DNA of 6,328 bases from contig CAMNNR010000079.1 in assembly GCA_946545675.1 (NCBI GenBank), positions 1 to 6,328 of the forward strand. Reading direction: 5' to 3'. Origin of the DNA: an uncultured Thermoplasmata archaeon. GTDB taxonomy: Archaea > Thermoplasmatota > Thermoplasmata > Methanomassiliicoccales > Methanomethylophilaceae. The notes beneath the pieces were generated by a model that saw only the letters and a list, made by a program, of their open reading frames with translations, made no database searches and was not told the origin of the DNA. Positions 1 to 5,664 of this stretch are shown in pieces. The position numbers and the translations under genes were made by a program. Numbering within the stretch: position 1 is the first letter of the stretch; the number at the start of each line of letters is the position of its first letter.

Positions 1-301
1 TATCGGACACCTTCGTTGCCTGTATCAGTTCCCTTATGTCTCCTTCGATCGTGTCTTCTCCGATCCTGCAGTGGACCCATGGCAGCTCCAGTTTCTCGGC
101 CAACTCACGGCCTGCCTGAACGTCGAACGAATCGTCCGTACCGCAGGTGTAGCAGGTGACCGATCTGGCGTACTTCTTAGCTAACGCGGCGACCAGTCCC
201 GAATCCATCCCGCCGGAGAACGCTACTGCGACCTCCTTGCCCATACTGGCCTTGCGGACGGACTCTTCGATTGCTCTGCCGAGTTCTTCGTATTTCGCCA
301 A
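1..301 (-). CDS. PP-loop ATPase, asparagine synthase C-terminal-like (partial)
   Basis: Only the first 100 residues are in the window; the gene runs off the left edge. The P-loop signature SGGMDS (residues 29-34) follows a hydrophobic strand (EVAVAF) and precedes the helix LVAALAKKYA. This is the arrangement of ATP-pyrophosphatases such as the asparagine synthase C-terminal domain, NAD synthetase and the tRNA thiolases. These enzymes adenylate a carbonyl substrate with ATP before an amide or sulfur transfer; the substrate here cannot be told from the fragment. YTCGTDDSFDVQAGRELAEKL resembles the archaeal asparagine-synthase-like group. The frame has a TAA at 326-328. I chose TTG at 301 because GGGAAG (308-313) lies 6 nt upstream; an in-frame TTG at 322 has no good ribosome site, and ATG at 244 would remove the usual first helix. 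It is probably a resident chromosomal gene next to the element. Confidence 0.8.
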   Translation of the reverse strand, partial: MAKYEELGRAIEESVRKASMGKEVAVAFSGGMDSGLVAALAKKYARSVTCYTCGTDDSFDVQAGRELAEKLELPWVHCRIGEDTIEGDIRELIQATKVSD

Positions 302-353
302 CTGTATCTTCCCACGTGTCAAAGCTTAGACGGTATCTCGCCTGCAAAATCGT

Positions 354-376
354 GGGATTTTCCAGAGAAAAATCCC
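354..376. repeat. Perfect 8-bp inverted repeat abutting the first hairpin
   Basis: GGGATTTT (354-361) and AAAATCCC (369-376) are exact reverse complements around a 7-nt loop. The repeat shares base 376 with the neighbouring inverted repeat. The arm 356-361 can also pair with AAAATC at 346-351, so two mutually exclusive hairpins are possible in the leader of the PP-loop gene. No tRNA gene was seen in the 302-441 gap. Confidence 0.5.
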
Positions 377-412
377 CATCTGCTAGAGCGCTGATACTCT
401 CTTCGCAGATGG
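376..412. repeat. Inverted repeat with 8-bp perfect arms (hairpin or recombinase site)
   Basis: CCATCTGC (376-383) and GCAGATGG (405-412) are exact reverse complements. Inside them AGAG (385-388) can pair with CTCT (397-400) around an 8-nt loop. The 37-bp span, with arms around a short centre, has the size of a tyrosine-recombinase core site and lies 30 bp beyond the integrase stop codon. It also sits at the predicted 5' end of the PP-loop leader RNA, so an RNA hairpin or an integrase terminator are the alternatives. Confidence 0.5.
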
Positions 413-429
413 TAAAACGTTTAGGGAAG

Positions 430-444
430 TATTTTTAGGTTTCA
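430..444 (-). promoter_or_regulatory. Candidate BRE/TATA promoter of the PP-loop gene
   Basis: On the minus strand TGAAACC followed by TAAAAATA fits the archaeal BRE plus TATA layout. Transcription would start near 405-410, giving a leader of about 100 nt to the TTG at 301. The BRE half overlaps the integrase stop codon (442-444), so the promoter touches the end of the mobile element's last gene. Confidence 0.45.
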
Positions 445-2079
445 CAGGTCGAGGGCATCGTCGACCGCGGTTGTGGCACCTCTTATCTTTCTCGGGTCCG
501 CATAGAGGTAGTGGTTGAGAGTAGTGTCAAGATGGGAGTGGCGCATCATCCTCCTCACGGTGTCCTGCTCCACGCCCGCATCGAAGAGGTTGGTGCAGTA
601 GAACCTCCTCAGCGTGTGGCAAGTGGCCTTGATTTTGCTCTTCTCCTCCAGATCTCTCATGGACTGCTCCACGAATCTGATGGATGCCGTCGGACTGTGG
701 GTGCGGTAGGGTATAGTGATAAGGGCACCGTTGGCCCTGTCCCCGTGCTGGGCGATGGTCTCTTCCCTGTAGGGAAGATACTCCTCGATTGCCCTCAGCA
801 CCGACTGGGGGACCTCCTTCTCCACGAGCTTTCCCCTGCCGTGCCCCTTTCCGTTGACCATGACCTTGTTGCCCTTGAAGTCCGAGAGCTTGATTGTGGC
901 GATCTCCTCCCTCCTCAGTCCGAGTCCGGCACCGAGATAGAGGATCATCTTCTCCGTGGGGTTGGCAACGGCTAGCATCTTCTTCCATTGGTCCTTGAAA
1001 ATCCATGTCCTCTCAATGTCGGTCCTGGACCAGAGCATGGCCGCCTCGTTGTAGGGGTCGTTGCCCGTTCCGAATTTAATCATCCCTCCGAGCTTGCAGA
1101 GGTAGGTCTTGAGGGTGGTGTCCTTGATGTCGGGGCAATTCCTTCTGACCTCGCGGAAGTGGTGCTTGGTGACCTCGTTGGGGTAGAGCGGACCGCAAAT
1201 CACGAAGAGTCTCTTGAGGATGGTCCCGAGGTTACCTCCGGTACTCTTCACGGACTGACGGGTCAGTCCGCGGTCTATCTGGTCCTCCAGGTATTCCTTT
1301 TTAAGGGCCTCCATGGCTTTCCATTGTGGCGTGGATTCCATCTCACTGCGTACCCTCAGCTCACTGCGGTACTCTGACAGCGGGGTCCTTCCCGTGAAGT
1401 AGAACACGAAACCGTTGAGGGCGACGAATATCCTCTCAACGGTCTTGACATTGGTCTTCCCCAGGTACTTGGTAGCGAGGAGACGGAAACACTCGGGACC
1501 AATGTCCACGATCTCCCTGATCTTTCCCTCGTACCTCAGAATCTGACAGCACTTGGTGATGTAGAATACGGCCCTTGACAGGCTGGTCTTCCCCAATCCG
1601 TCTTTACTGAGATAATCGACGTATTCCTTCAGTTCCTTGGGGAACTGGAATTCGGTCTCGGGGATGCCCCACCAGACCTTGCAGATTACATCCTCGTTCT
1701 CGCGGTAGGGATTGACACCGTAACAGTGTTCGTAGAATTCCCCCGCGCAGTACAGTCTGGCTCTTATGTGCTTTTCAGAGATTCCGTCGGAGATCATCTC
1801 CTTCCTCACGTTCTCGAACTGCTCCACCGACGGTATCACCGTGGGCGTACGCATGAAGAAAGAATGGAGGTTCGACCTCGTGTCTCTGACGGCATTCCTA
1901 CCCCTCTCCTGCTTTTCGAGGAAGGCAAGGTAGCCGTCTATCGTCGGGCCTATCTTCTCTAAGTTGCCCTTTAAATAATCATTAGTAGTTCTCTTTCTAA
2001 CCATCGTTTCACGACCTTGGTTCGGTCCGTCGTCTTGATTGCTAGTCGGCCGACGGGCCGTTATTCCCATCTCATTCAT
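442..2079 (-). CDS. Tyrosine recombinase / integrase with three tandem core-binding domains
   Basis: A site-specific recombinase that would insert and excise the element by a phosphotyrosine mechanism. The catalytic domain (about 360-545) holds Arg389 in GLGLRREEI, Lys411 in NGKGHGRGK, His488 and Arg491 in HTLRR, His514 in MRHSHLDTT, and the nucleophile Tyr524 in NHYLYAD (Tyr526 less likely), so it appears active. At 545 residues it is much longer than usual (300-400). The excess is N-terminal: three helical segments end at matching motifs, FYEHCYGVNPY (115-125), FVFYFTGRTPL (224-234) and MIKFGTGNDPY (333-343), each 109 residues apart, which suggests a triplicated SAM-like core-binding domain. 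ATG at 2079 overlaps the AbrB stop (ATGAATGA), fitting coupled translation. ATG 26 codons later (MVRKRTTNDY), preceded by AAGGTCGTGA, is an equally possible start, since the first 25 residues look unstructured. Confidence 0.93.
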   Translation of the reverse strand: MNEMGITARRPTSNQDDGPNQGRETMVRKRTTNDYLKGNLEKIGPTIDGYLAFLEKQERGRNAVRDTRSNLHSFFMRTPTVIPSVEQFENVRKEMISDGISEKHIRARLYCAGEFYEHCYGVNPYRENEDVICKVWWGIPETEFQFPKELKEYVDYLSKDGLGKTSLSRAVFYITKCCQILRYEGKIREIVDIGPECFRLLATKYLGKTNVKTVERIFVALNGFVFYFTGRTPLSEYRSELRVRSEMESTPQWKAMEALKKEYLEDQIDRGLTRQSVKSTGGNLGTILKRLFVICGPLYPNEVTKHHFREVRRNCPDIKDTTLKTYLCKLGGMIKFGTGNDPYNEAAMLWSRTDIERTWIFKDQWKKMLAVANPTEKMILYLGAGLGLRREEIATIKLSDFKGNKVMVNGKGHGRGKLVEKEVPQSVLRAIEEYLPYREETIAQHGDRANGALITIPYRTHSPTASIRFVEQSMRDLEEKSKIKATCHTLRRFYCTNLFDAGVEQDTVRRMMRHSHLDTTLNHYLYADPRKIRGATTAVDDALDL

Positions 2080-2311
2080 CGTCAGTCTTCGCTTTTCTTC
2101 CTCTCTTGGGTTTGTCTTCTTTCTCAGGCGCGGGGGTCAGAAGATCATCGATCTCGTAATCTTCTGTCTTCGGCCATCTCACGGTGACGTCGAGGTATTC
2201 TCCGTCACGGATTCCCATCCGCTCGACCACATTGGCCGGGACCGTCACATAACGCAACGTTCCGCGGACCGTGAGTTTCGCGGGGAATGTGGTCTCTGCT
2301 ATACGTTTCAT
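2072..2311 (-). CDS. AbrB/SpoVT-type DNA-binding protein
   Basis: A 79-aa protein whose residues 11-46 match the swapped-hairpin AbrB domain: KLTVRGTLRYVTVPANVVERMGIRDGEYLDVTV has the VPxxVxxxxGIxxGxxLxV pattern. Such proteins dimerise and bind DNA as transcription regulators or antitoxins. Residues 50-79 form a highly charged tail, acidic then Lys/Arg-rich (KPKRGRKAK) and probably disordered. The start has GGTGAT (2315-2320) just upstream and a good TATA box at 2352-2359. The stop codon overlaps the integrase start, so the two genes are co-transcribed and this protein may control integrase expression. No toxin gene is adjacent, so regulator is favoured over antitoxin. Confidence 0.85.
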   Translation of the reverse strand: MKRIAETTFPAKLTVRGTLRYVTVPANVVERMGIRDGEYLDVTVRWPKTEDYEIDDLLTPAPEKEDKPKRGRKAKTDDE

Positions 2312-2340
2312 GATATCACCAACGTTTCGCGTTGCGAGAA

Positions 2341-2355
2341 TACCAATTCGGAATA
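2341..2355 (+). promoter_or_regulatory. Copy 1 of a 15-bp shared promoter element (candidate operator)
   Basis: TACCAATTCGGAATA overlaps the downstream edge of the AbrB/integrase TATA box. It differs at one position from the copy at 2499-2513, which lies against the TATA box of the divergent regulator gene. Confidence 0.5.
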
Positions 2356-2365
2356 TAAATAATTA
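2352..2365 (-). promoter_or_regulatory. TATA/BRE promoter of the AbrB-integrase operon
   Basis: On the minus strand ATAATTA-TTTATATT is a close match to the archaeal BRE/TATA consensus. The predicted start of transcription is near 2329, leaving an untranslated leader of about 18 nt that contains the GGTGAT ribosome site. Confidence 0.65.
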
Positions 2366-2372
2366 TCACAAA

Positions 2373-2396
2373 ATTGTAACTTTCAAAAATTACAAT
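2373..2396. repeat. Inverted repeat ATTGTAA-N10-TTACAAT
   Basis: Perfect 7-bp arms (2373-2379 and 2390-2396) separated by 10 bp in the AT-rich region just upstream of the AbrB BRE. The 17-bp spacing between arm centres would place them roughly 1.5 helical turns apart. Candidate regulator site; AT-richness makes chance occurrence possible. Confidence 0.35.
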
Positions 2397-2428
2397 ATAT
2401 ATTAGTTCATTAAAAATGGTGTTAAATG

Positions 2429-2443
2429 CTATCAGAGTGATAG
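2429..2443. repeat. Palindrome CTATCA-GAG-TGATAG (candidate operator)
   Basis: Perfect 6-bp arms with a 3-bp centre, extending with one mismatch on each side to AT..AT. This is the form expected of a site for a dimeric winged-helix protein. It sits midway between the two divergent promoters. Confidence 0.45.
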
Positions 2444-2498
2444 TATTACTACAACTTATGCGTTCATGGTACATTACCCTTTCCGAGGCGGTTCGAAT

Positions 2499-2513
2499 TA
2501 CCATTTCGGAATA
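2499..2513 (+). promoter_or_regulatory. Copy 2 of the 15-bp shared promoter element (candidate operator)
   Basis: TACCATTTCGGAATA ends 3 bp before the candidate TATA of the winged-helix gene and covers its BRE position. A weaker third copy, TACCCTTTCCGAG (10 of 13 matching), lies 24 bp upstream at 2475-2487. A protein bound here would be expected to compete with TBP/TFB. Confidence 0.5.
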
Positions 2514-2524
2514 GGATTAAATGG
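2514..2524 (+). promoter_or_regulatory. TATA-like box for leaderless winged-helix gene
   Basis: ATTAAAT (2516-2522) is centred 27 bp before the ATG at 2546. No Shine-Dalgarno lies between (TTCCATTGTCTACCG), so the transcript probably starts at or within a few bases of the start codon. Confidence 0.45.
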
Positions 2525-2545
2525 ACTTGTTTCCATTGTCTACCG

Positions 2546-3097
2546 ATGAGGGAAGGAGATTTCTTCACGGTCCTGAGCGACAGGCAGACCGCCGCGCTGA
2601 TCCTCGCGTTGTACGAAGCGGATAAGCCGGTGATTATGAAGGATCTCCAGGGGGTAACCAACCACACCCAGACGCTCCGCCAGAGACTGGATTCGATGGA
2701 GGCCGAAGGTATCGTCGTTCTCGACACAGTCTATTCGCCGCATAAGTCCGTGAACGTTTCGCTCACAGACGTCGGGAAGGAGATCGCACTGCTGGTCTCG
2801 ATGGCGAACACGATCATCCCCGGCGACATCTCGGAGAAGAGCATCAACATGAGGTACGCCGACCCGATCCTCAGGCTTCTGAGGGGAAAGGAGTATGTTG
2901 TCCAGAAGGACATCAAGGCCGTGATGCCCTACTACGACAGCATAACCAAGGTACTGGCGAAGATGGCGGAGGAAGGTCTTGTGATACGCACCGAATCCGA
3001 CGAGAGTTACAGGGAGATCCGGTATTCCCTCACGCCCACGGGCAGACAGGTAGCGGATGCGTTCCAATCTATCACAAACAAGATAAAACACCAGTGA
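2546..3097 (+). CDS. Tandem winged-helix transcription regulator
   Basis: A 183-aa protein made of two similar winged-helix domains, about 14-83 and 105-175. The halves align throughout: KDLQGVTNHTQTLRQRLDSM pairs with KDIKAVMPYYDSITKVLAKM, EAEGIVV with AEEGLVI, and VSLTDVGKEIALL with YSLTPTGRQVADA. This is the MarR/ArsR-like pattern of recognition helix, wing and the 'LTxxG' strand-helix end. There is no transmembrane or ligand domain. It probably binds DNA, and the palindrome at 2429-2443 and the 15-bp elements are the natural candidate sites, making it a likely controller of its own gene and of the divergent AbrB-integrase operon. ATG at 2546 is chosen because of the TATA spacing; there is no ribosome site. 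Exact family is not recognised. Confidence 0.85.
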   Translation: MREGDFFTVLSDRQTAALILALYEADKPVIMKDLQGVTNHTQTLRQRLDSMEAEGIVVLDTVYSPHKSVNVSLTDVGKEIALLVSMANTIIPGDISEKSINMRYADPILRLLRGKEYVVQKDIKAVMPYYDSITKVLAKMAEEGLVIRTESDESYREIRYSLTPTGRQVADAFQSITNKIKHQ

Positions 3098-3106
3098 GTT
3101 CGCGCG

Positions 3107-3123
3107 CTATTCTCTTTTTATAC
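3107..3123 (+). promoter_or_regulatory. T-rich terminator / TATA box between regulator and membrane gene
   Basis: TCTCTTTTTATAC lies 14-26 bp after the regulator stop codon. TTTTTATAC (3115-3123) is centred 25 bp before the GTG at 3144, the distance expected for a leaderless archaeal transcript. The T-run could also end transcription of the upstream gene. Confidence 0.5.
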
Positions 3124-3143
3124 GAAAAACGGCTATTTCAATT

Positions 3144-3494
3144 GTGAAGTGCAGATACTGTGGAAAAACCTGTTCGGCATCTTACTGCAACGAGATTTGT
3201 TCCGCAAAAGCGGAACAATATGACCGAAAGGTAAGTAAAGTCAAAGTGTCCACGTTTTTCATTCTGATTCTGGTCGACATTCTGGTAACTCTAATTACAA
3301 TCATATTCGCCCCGTATATCGGCATAGGGATTATGTTTATGGGATTCGGACTGATACTCTTGTTTTTTCCATACGTCACCGAGGAGACACTGACGGTGAT
3401 GTCCATACGTTCCTCGCTCATTTTGATGCGTACCGTATCGTTAGTTTCTATCTCAGTGGGAGCAATAATAATCGGATGGAATCTGTTGACGTGA
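3144..3494 (+). CDS. Small treble-clef/zinc-ribbon membrane protein
   Basis: 116 aa starting at GTG, with no ribosome site and a TATA box 25 bp upstream, so probably leaderless. Residues 3-19 carry CxxC (Cys3, Cys6) and CxxxC (Cys15, Cys19), with an extra Cys10, in the order CRYCGKTC...YCNEIC. This resembles the N-terminal zinc-binding module of small archaeal DUF2116-like proteins. Three hydrophobic segments follow (about 37-56, 58-78 and 97-115), so the rest is embedded in the membrane with the zinc module probably on the cytoplasmic face. Function unknown. Its codon and base use are clearly more AT-rich than the flanking genes, suggesting a separate origin. It ends 62 bp from the convergent metallopeptidase gene. 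Confidence 0.75.
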   Translation: MKCRYCGKTCSASYCNEICSAKAEQYDRKVSKVKVSTFFILILVDILVTLITIIFAPYIGIGIMFMGFGLILLFFPYVTEETLTVMSIRSSLILMRTVSLVSISVGAIIIGWNLLT

Positions 3495-3556
3495 TTGTAC
3501 CTCACCCATCTGATCTGAAGATGTTTGGTAAGAGGTTTATAGAAATCTGGGTCTGT

Positions 3557-4804
3557 TTACTTTCTTCCCCTGACGATCCTCCTGTTGGGACTCTTGGTTG
3601 CGGTGGCTCCGATGGGTCCGGAAACGGTTCCCTTCGTGGCATCCGCTTTCTTCTTCTTGAGGGGTTTGACGGGAACGGGCAGGGTGCCTCTCGCTTTCCT
3701 CTCCTTGTAGTAGTTGGCGGCGTTGCTTCCCGGCCTGTAGTAACCGAGATGGGAGATCGAGGTATCATCGAACCTTCCAGTGACCTGCTTCTCTGCTTTC
3801 CTTCCCCTCAGGGGTTTGTCGGTGACGAGGGTGTTCCTGTCGTGGGTGTACCTCTCCATCGGGGTATCCCCGTGGATCTTGGTGGCGGTGTAGTAGCCGT
3901 TCGCACCCTTGGACGGTGCCTGGATCCTGACGAGGGATTCGGCAACCGTTGCGGCCTCTTCCAGATTGACGGCGGAGTTGTACTCCCTGGTGTCGTAAGC
4001 CCTGGACGAAACCCTCTCCCCTCCTGCGTTGAGCTTCAGAGGGGTTCTGGTGAGTCCTCCCCTGGTCTGGTCCACGTGCCTGAGGTGGTGGGTGAATTCA
4101 TGGACAAGGGTCTCCTCGTCCCAGTTCTTCCCCAGGATGATGACGGGGGTCTTGAGGGACGAGGTCTCCTGCATGGGGATGTAGCATCCCGCGGCTCCCC
4201 TTCCGGGGTTGCCCTCCTTGATGATGATACCGCCGTTCCTGACCGCTTTCTTGACCTCGGAGGCGTTGAAGTCCCTGGCAAGGATCTCCCTGACCCTCTT
4301 CTGCGAATCGTCGGGCATCAGAAGGACCATCTTCATACCCTGGGCCTGTGCGGATTTCGCTGCATCCTCCAGTTCCCTGGCGAACGCTCTCGCTCCCGTG
4401 TCGTCGATACCTTCGATGTCGCTCTCGTTCACAGCCTGCCACCAACCGGTCTCGATGAGCTGCTGGGGGGTGAATCCTCCGTCGGGGATCTCGTGGATCA
4501 TGTCCGCCTCCTTCCCGATGTCGATGAGGATGTTCCTCTCCTTTCCGTTCCTGGAACCCTGGTTTATCGAGAGGAACCTTGCGAACAGGTATTCCTGGGG
4601 GACCCTTCCAGTCTTGGGGTCCACGGGGATCTCGAACTTGTCGCCGTTCTTCGCGGTCACCCAGACTGTGGGTATCTTCTTCCTTCCTGCGCTTCCGCTT
4701 CCCAGGGCCTCGATGTAATCGGTTCCCGGTCTAACGTAGGCGACCTTGTTGCCTTTCTTGTTGGGGGATGCCTCCCTCCTTTTCATCAGTTTGAAAAACT
4801 CCAT
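3557..4804 (-). CDS. Zincin-type metallopeptidase (HExxH), basic C-terminal tail
   Basis: 415 aa. The zinc motif is HEFTH (His235, Glu236, His239) in LVHEFTHHLRHVD. A later helix NLEEAATVAESLV (280-292) offers Glu282/283 as third zinc ligand, which would make it a gluzincin-like protease. The strands before the motif (GCYIPM 206-211, TPVIIL 219-224) fit the edge and upstream strands of a zincin fold. Residues 20-133 form a separate N-terminal region ending in GWWQAVNESDIEGID. A C-terminal region (303-351) contains YTHD, LRGRKA and TSIS, shared with the paralogue upstream in the same operon. The last 50 residues are Lys/Arg-rich and probably disordered. There is no signal peptide. The start has GGTGTGA 6-12 nt upstream and lies 4 nt after the preceding stop. 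The substrate is unknown; processing of a virion or surface protein is one possibility. The long plus-strand open frame over this gene is an antisense shadow. Confidence 0.8.
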   Translation of the reverse strand: MEFFKLMKRREASPNKKGNKVAYVRPGTDYIEALGSGSAGRKKIPTVWVTAKNGDKFEIPVDPKTGRVPQEYLFARFLSINQGSRNGKERNILIDIGKEADMIHEIPDGGFTPQQLIETGWWQAVNESDIEGIDDTGARAFARELEDAAKSAQAQGMKMVLLMPDDSQKRVREILARDFNASEVKKAVRNGGIIIKEGNPGRGAAGCYIPMQETSSLKTPVIILGKNWDEETLVHEFTHHLRHVDQTRGGLTRTPLKLNAGGERVSSRAYDTREYNSAVNLEEAATVAESLVRIQAPSKGANGYYTATKIHGDTPMERYTHDRNTLVTDKPLRGRKAEKQVTGRFDDTSISHLGYYRPGSNAANYYKERKARGTLPVPVKPLKKKKADATKGTVSGPIGATATKSPNRRIVRGRK

Positions 4805-4808
4805 GTTC

Positions 4809-5378
4809 TCACACCCTGTAGAACTGGCCTCCCTTTCCGGAGACCGCCTTTGCCACGTCGATGGTCTCGGATGTGTCCATCAGAGCGTAGCCCTGCACGC
4901 AGTCCATGCTCTGTTTCGAGCCTGAACGGTGCGCTTTCTTCATCGCTTCCGCCTTGGCCCTGGCCTGCTCCTTGGAGGAACACACTATGGCCTGCCTGTC
5001 CTTCCCGGTGCGGGAATTGATCTCCATCGCAACCCACGATTTCCTCGTCTGGGTCTTGGGTAGGGGTCTCTTTTCGGAAACGATCTTCCTGTTCTCCAGG
5101 GGAACCAGTCCGTACTGGACCTGCTCCCCCTTCTCGTTGAGGACGATGACGGTGCCGGTGTAACCGATCTCGGACACCGCCGTCCTCTTGATCTCCTGAG
5201 CGTAGGCCTTCTTCAGGTCCCTGCGCTTGGAGTACTTGCTGCTGTCGATTTTGTTTGCCATTACAACCTCTCCTTTCTCGTTCAGAAGGGCAACGACAGA
5301 CAATCCCAGTCCGGCGGCGGCCAGGACGAGGGATGCCATGTCCATGCGGTCCTTCCTGCGTTCTCTTTCAGTCACCAT
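4809..5378 (-). CDS. Membrane-anchored protein of unknown function
   Basis: 189 aa from ATG 5378. A charged N-terminus (VTERERRKDR) precedes one hydrophobic segment, about residues 14-33 (MASLVLAAAGLGLSVVALL), then a soluble, Lys-rich domain with alternating strands and helices. No family recognised. The motif LNEKGE occurs twice (32-37 and 80-85), a possible small internal duplication. ATG 5378 is chosen because it follows the stop of the upstream gene by one base (TAACATG). An in-frame ATG at 5261 (MANKIDSSK) has a stronger ribosome site, AGGAGAGGTTGT, directly upstream and would give a soluble 150-aa form without the membrane segment; it could be the true or a second start. Co-transcribed with two zincin-type peptidases, so it may be a partner or substrate. 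Confidence 0.7.
   Translation of the reverse strand: MVTERERRKDRMDMASLVLAAAGLGLSVVALLNEKGEVVMANKIDSSKYSKRRDLKKAYAQEIKRTAVSEIGYTGTVIVLNEKGEQVQYGLVPLENRKIVSEKRPLPKTQTRKSWVAMEINSRTGKDRQAIVCSSKEQARAKAEAMKKAHRSGSKQSMDCVQGYALMDTSETIDVAKAVSGKGGQFYRV
5262..5273 (-). promoter_or_regulatory. Strong internal Shine-Dalgarno before in-frame ATG 5261
   Basis: On the minus strand AGGAGAGGTTGT immediately precedes ATG GCA AAC. It is the best ribosome site in this operon, yet lies inside the open frame of the membrane-anchored protein, just after its hydrophobic segment. Confidence 0.45.
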
Positions 5379-5379
5379 G

Positions 5380-5664
5380 TTACCACACCGCGTACTGTCC
5401 GATCTCCGATTCCAGAACACGCAGTTCCGTATCGGTCACCTTCACGTCGGGGAAGTCGGAGGTCTTGCGGTACAGCTCCACGATGTCCAGTCCGTCGGTC
5501 ATAGGGCCGAACCACCTGTCCCCGCCGTCGGGGTAGAGGCGGGTGAAGAAGGTGCGGGAGTTCCTGTTGTAGAATATCCTGGCTGGCCCCTCGTGGGAAT
5601 TGAATTCCCTCACGGCCTGCGATAATCCGGCGGGATCCTCCTCGACGGGGAAACGCTTCCTCAT
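5380..5664 (-). CDS. Small protein of unknown function (94 aa)
   Basis: No family recognised. The protein is soluble and of mixed charge, with aromatic-rich strands (ARIFYNRNSRTFFTRLYPDGGDRWFGP, quoted in parts: ARIFYNRN, TFFTRLYP, RWFGP) and a C-terminal helix (TDTELRVLESEIG). The ATG overlaps the stop of the upstream metallopeptidase (ATGA), and its TAA is followed one base later by the next gene's ATG, so it is translated as part of a compact operon. There is no signal peptide or membrane segment. Position between the two peptidase paralogues suggests a shared pathway; an inhibitor, adaptor or structural protein are all possible. Confidence 0.7.
   Translation of the reverse strand: MRKRFPVEEDPAGLSQAVREFNSHEGPARIFYNRNSRTFFTRLYPDGGDRWFGPMTDGLDIVELYRKTSDFPDVKVTDTELRVLESEIGQYAVW

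Noticed and set aside
302..441. tRNA gene as the integration target next to the integrase
   Set aside because: No cloverleaf, T-arm consensus or CCA-end pattern could be found on either strand; the pairing present is two simple hairpins.
511..1377. Plus-strand open frames of 154 and 129 aa opposite the integrase
   Set aside because: They mirror the integrase catalytic and core-binding codons; no recognisable domain.
2303..2333. Repeated ACGTTTC (2303-2309, 2322-2328) and AACG...CGTT dyad near the AbrB transcript start
   Set aside because: Short and partly inside coding sequence; possible autoregulatory site, but too weak to list as a feature.
2316..2504. 62-aa minus-strand frame in the divergent intergenic region
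   Set aside because: AT-rich, crosses both promoters and the palindromes, no ribosome site or domain; better explained as regulatory DNA.
2540..3091. 183-aa minus-strand frame opposite the winged-helix gene
   Set aside because: Exact antisense of a gene with two aligned winged-helix domains.
3509..3525. CATCT...AGATG inverted repeat between the convergent genes as a terminator
   Set aside because: Only 5-bp arms and no T-run follows on either strand.
3476..5020. 514-aa open frame on the plus strand
   Set aside because: Antisense to the 415-aa metallopeptidase and the next gene; Gly/Pro/Leu/Val-rich low-information sequence, no ribosome site, and the minus-strand frame has clear zincin motifs and operon spacing.
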